DNA of 6,863 nt from Paenibacillus sp. UBA6285 (GTDB lineage Bacteria > Bacillota > Bacilli > Paenibacillales > Paenibacillaceae), in contig DJUJ01000183.1 of the NCBI GenBank assembly GCA_002438345.1, positions 26,449-33,311 of the forward strand, read 5' to 3'. The stretch's first letter is position 1. Each line of letters begins with the position of its first letter. This document shows positions 6,009 to 6,863 of this stretch, in pieces. A model generated the notes under the pieces. That model was given only the letters and a program-made list of their open reading frames with translations. It had not been told where the DNA came from and made no database searches. The position numbers and the translations under genes were made by a program.

Positions 6009-6863
6009 TTAAAAGATGGGAGGTTCCTCATCCAGCATGACTTTTGTGGTGGTGGAAAGTAATTCTCTCAATTTATCCATTCGAAGATGGTAATATAATC
6101 GATGATCCGTTCTTTTTAATTCGATAAGGTCTAAAAAGAATAAGAAGTTGGCATGATAAGTAACCGCCGCGGGCGTTATGCCAAGTGCTGATGCAATTTC
6201 TTGTCCATAGTGAGGGCGATTCCTTAAGAGCAGCAAGAAGTCTAAACGTCGTTTATCCGAGAATGCCTTTAAAAAAAGTTCGGTTTTCTCTCGATCAGCA
6301 GCAGGTCCGAATACATGATCATTAAAAATGCCGAATATAACCCAAGCGATACGAGAACTTCCTGCGTATAAGAAGAGAACATGATTCCCAACTTGTGAGA
6401 AGAAGCTGACATGGAAAGTAGTGGGAACATCATAAACTGCAGGTTCATTTTTGTTGATATCACGAATGAATTTTTCAGGATTAGCTAGGAACAGACCTTC
6501 ATAACGCTGAGAGGCTTGTTCAGACTCCCTTCTTAACTCCTCTTTCCAAAGTGAAAAGACATCCTTGTAGAACTGGTTTAAGAGCTGCATATAACGTAGC
6601 TTGGTTTCTTCGGGATAAGCAAGACACTCTAGTAATGGCCCCTGCGCTTCAATCACATCAAGCTGCGGTTTTGTTCTTGCCACAAGCTCAGCCATTAAAC
6701 GGGTATCCTTCTTAACGATTTCCCAATCGTTTCCTTCTAGCAGCTCATCTAATTTATCGTGATACACGCCATATACCATTTCAGCGACTACCTTTTCTGC
6801 AGGACTCTTTTCCAGTCGATTTATCCATGCTTCAGCTGTTTGTGGTTCTGGACAGGTGCAAAT
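6009..6863 (-). CDS. ArsR-like winged-helix regulator with long N-terminal region (partial, 5' end beyond right edge)
   Basis: The frame ending at the TAA at 6009-6011 stays open to the right edge. It gives 256 residues from the Met at 6777-6779 plus 28 more in-frame residues upstream with no stop, so the true start probably lies outside the window. Counting from that Met, the C-terminus (about 165-240) is an ArsR-type winged helix: AFSDKRRLDFLLLL, then YGQEIASALGITPAAVTYHANFL as helix-turn-helix, then a wing ending in HRLYYHL. The ELCVCDL metal-binding motif of classic arsenic sensors is absent (YGQEIA stands there), so a metal ligand is not indicated. The preceding 160 residues are mostly helical and charged, with a beta-like patch (TTFHVSFFSQVGNHVLFLYAG), and may form a ligand or oligomerisation domain. 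Classic ArsR proteins are only about 100-120 aa. The 42-bp gap to the ABC pair implies co-transcription, so control of that exporter is the likely role. Confidence 0.8.
   Translation of the reverse strand: MCTCPEPQTAEAWINRLEKSPAEKVVAEMVYGVYHDKLDELLEGNDWEIVKKDTRLMAELVARTKPQLDVIEAQGPLLECLAYPEETKLRYMQLLNQFYKDVFSLWKEELRRESEQASQRYEGLFLANPEKFIRDINKNEPAVYDVPTTFHVSFFSQVGNHVLFLYAGSSRIAWVIFGIFNDHVFGPAADREKTELFLKAFSDKRRLDFLLLLRNRPHYGQEIASALGITPAAVTYHANFLFFLDLIELKRTDHRLYYHLRMDKLRELLSTTTKVMLDEEPPIF

Noticed and set aside
6009..6779. Regulator starting at the Met at 6777-6779
   Set aside because: The same frame is open for 28 more codons to the window edge, and only a weak AAGG precedes this ATG. The Met is more likely internal, so the gene is reported as partial.

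Overview
The window looks like an ordinary chromosomal segment from a Gram-positive bacterium of the Bacillales, most likely Paenibacillus-like. The support is moderately AT-rich DNA, strong purine-rich Shine-Dalgarno sites (AGGAGG, GGGAGG, GGGGAGGG) about 6 to 8 nt before starts, a TTG start, and protein types typical of Bacillota: a paired ABC exporter, a PhoE-like phosphatase, a LysR regulator and an ArsR-like winged-helix protein. No genus can be fixed by reading alone.

Left part (1-548): the last 21 codons of a plus-strand gene enter from the left edge and are followed by a hairpin terminator. Next is a self-contained transcription unit for an 81-residue protein of unknown function, with its own sigma-A-like promoter, ideal ribosome binding site and a terminator. 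That terminator probably also serves the convergent phosphatase gene.

Middle part (556-2265): a histidine-phosphatase (phosphoglycerate-mutase-like) gene on the minus strand and a LysR-type regulator on the plus strand diverge from a very AT-rich 156 bp region. This region contains a textbook LysR-type dyad, ATAA-N7-TTAT (a T-N11-A box). The arrangement suggests the LysR protein regulates itself and perhaps the phosphatase.

Right part (2299-6863): a minus-strand operon. It begins beyond the right edge with a long ArsR-like regulator (large helical N-terminal region plus C-terminal winged helix). After 42 bp come two full-length ABC half-exporters (TMD-NBD, 613 and 609 aa) that overlap by 4 bp (ATGA). 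The layout points to a heterodimeric exporter under a co-transcribed regulator that may sense its substrate. The substrate cannot be read from the sequence.

I found no mobile elements, CRISPR arrays, RNA genes or broken genes, and no convincing undescribed system. The most useful leads are the LysR box, the exporter-linked regulator and the orphan small protein.
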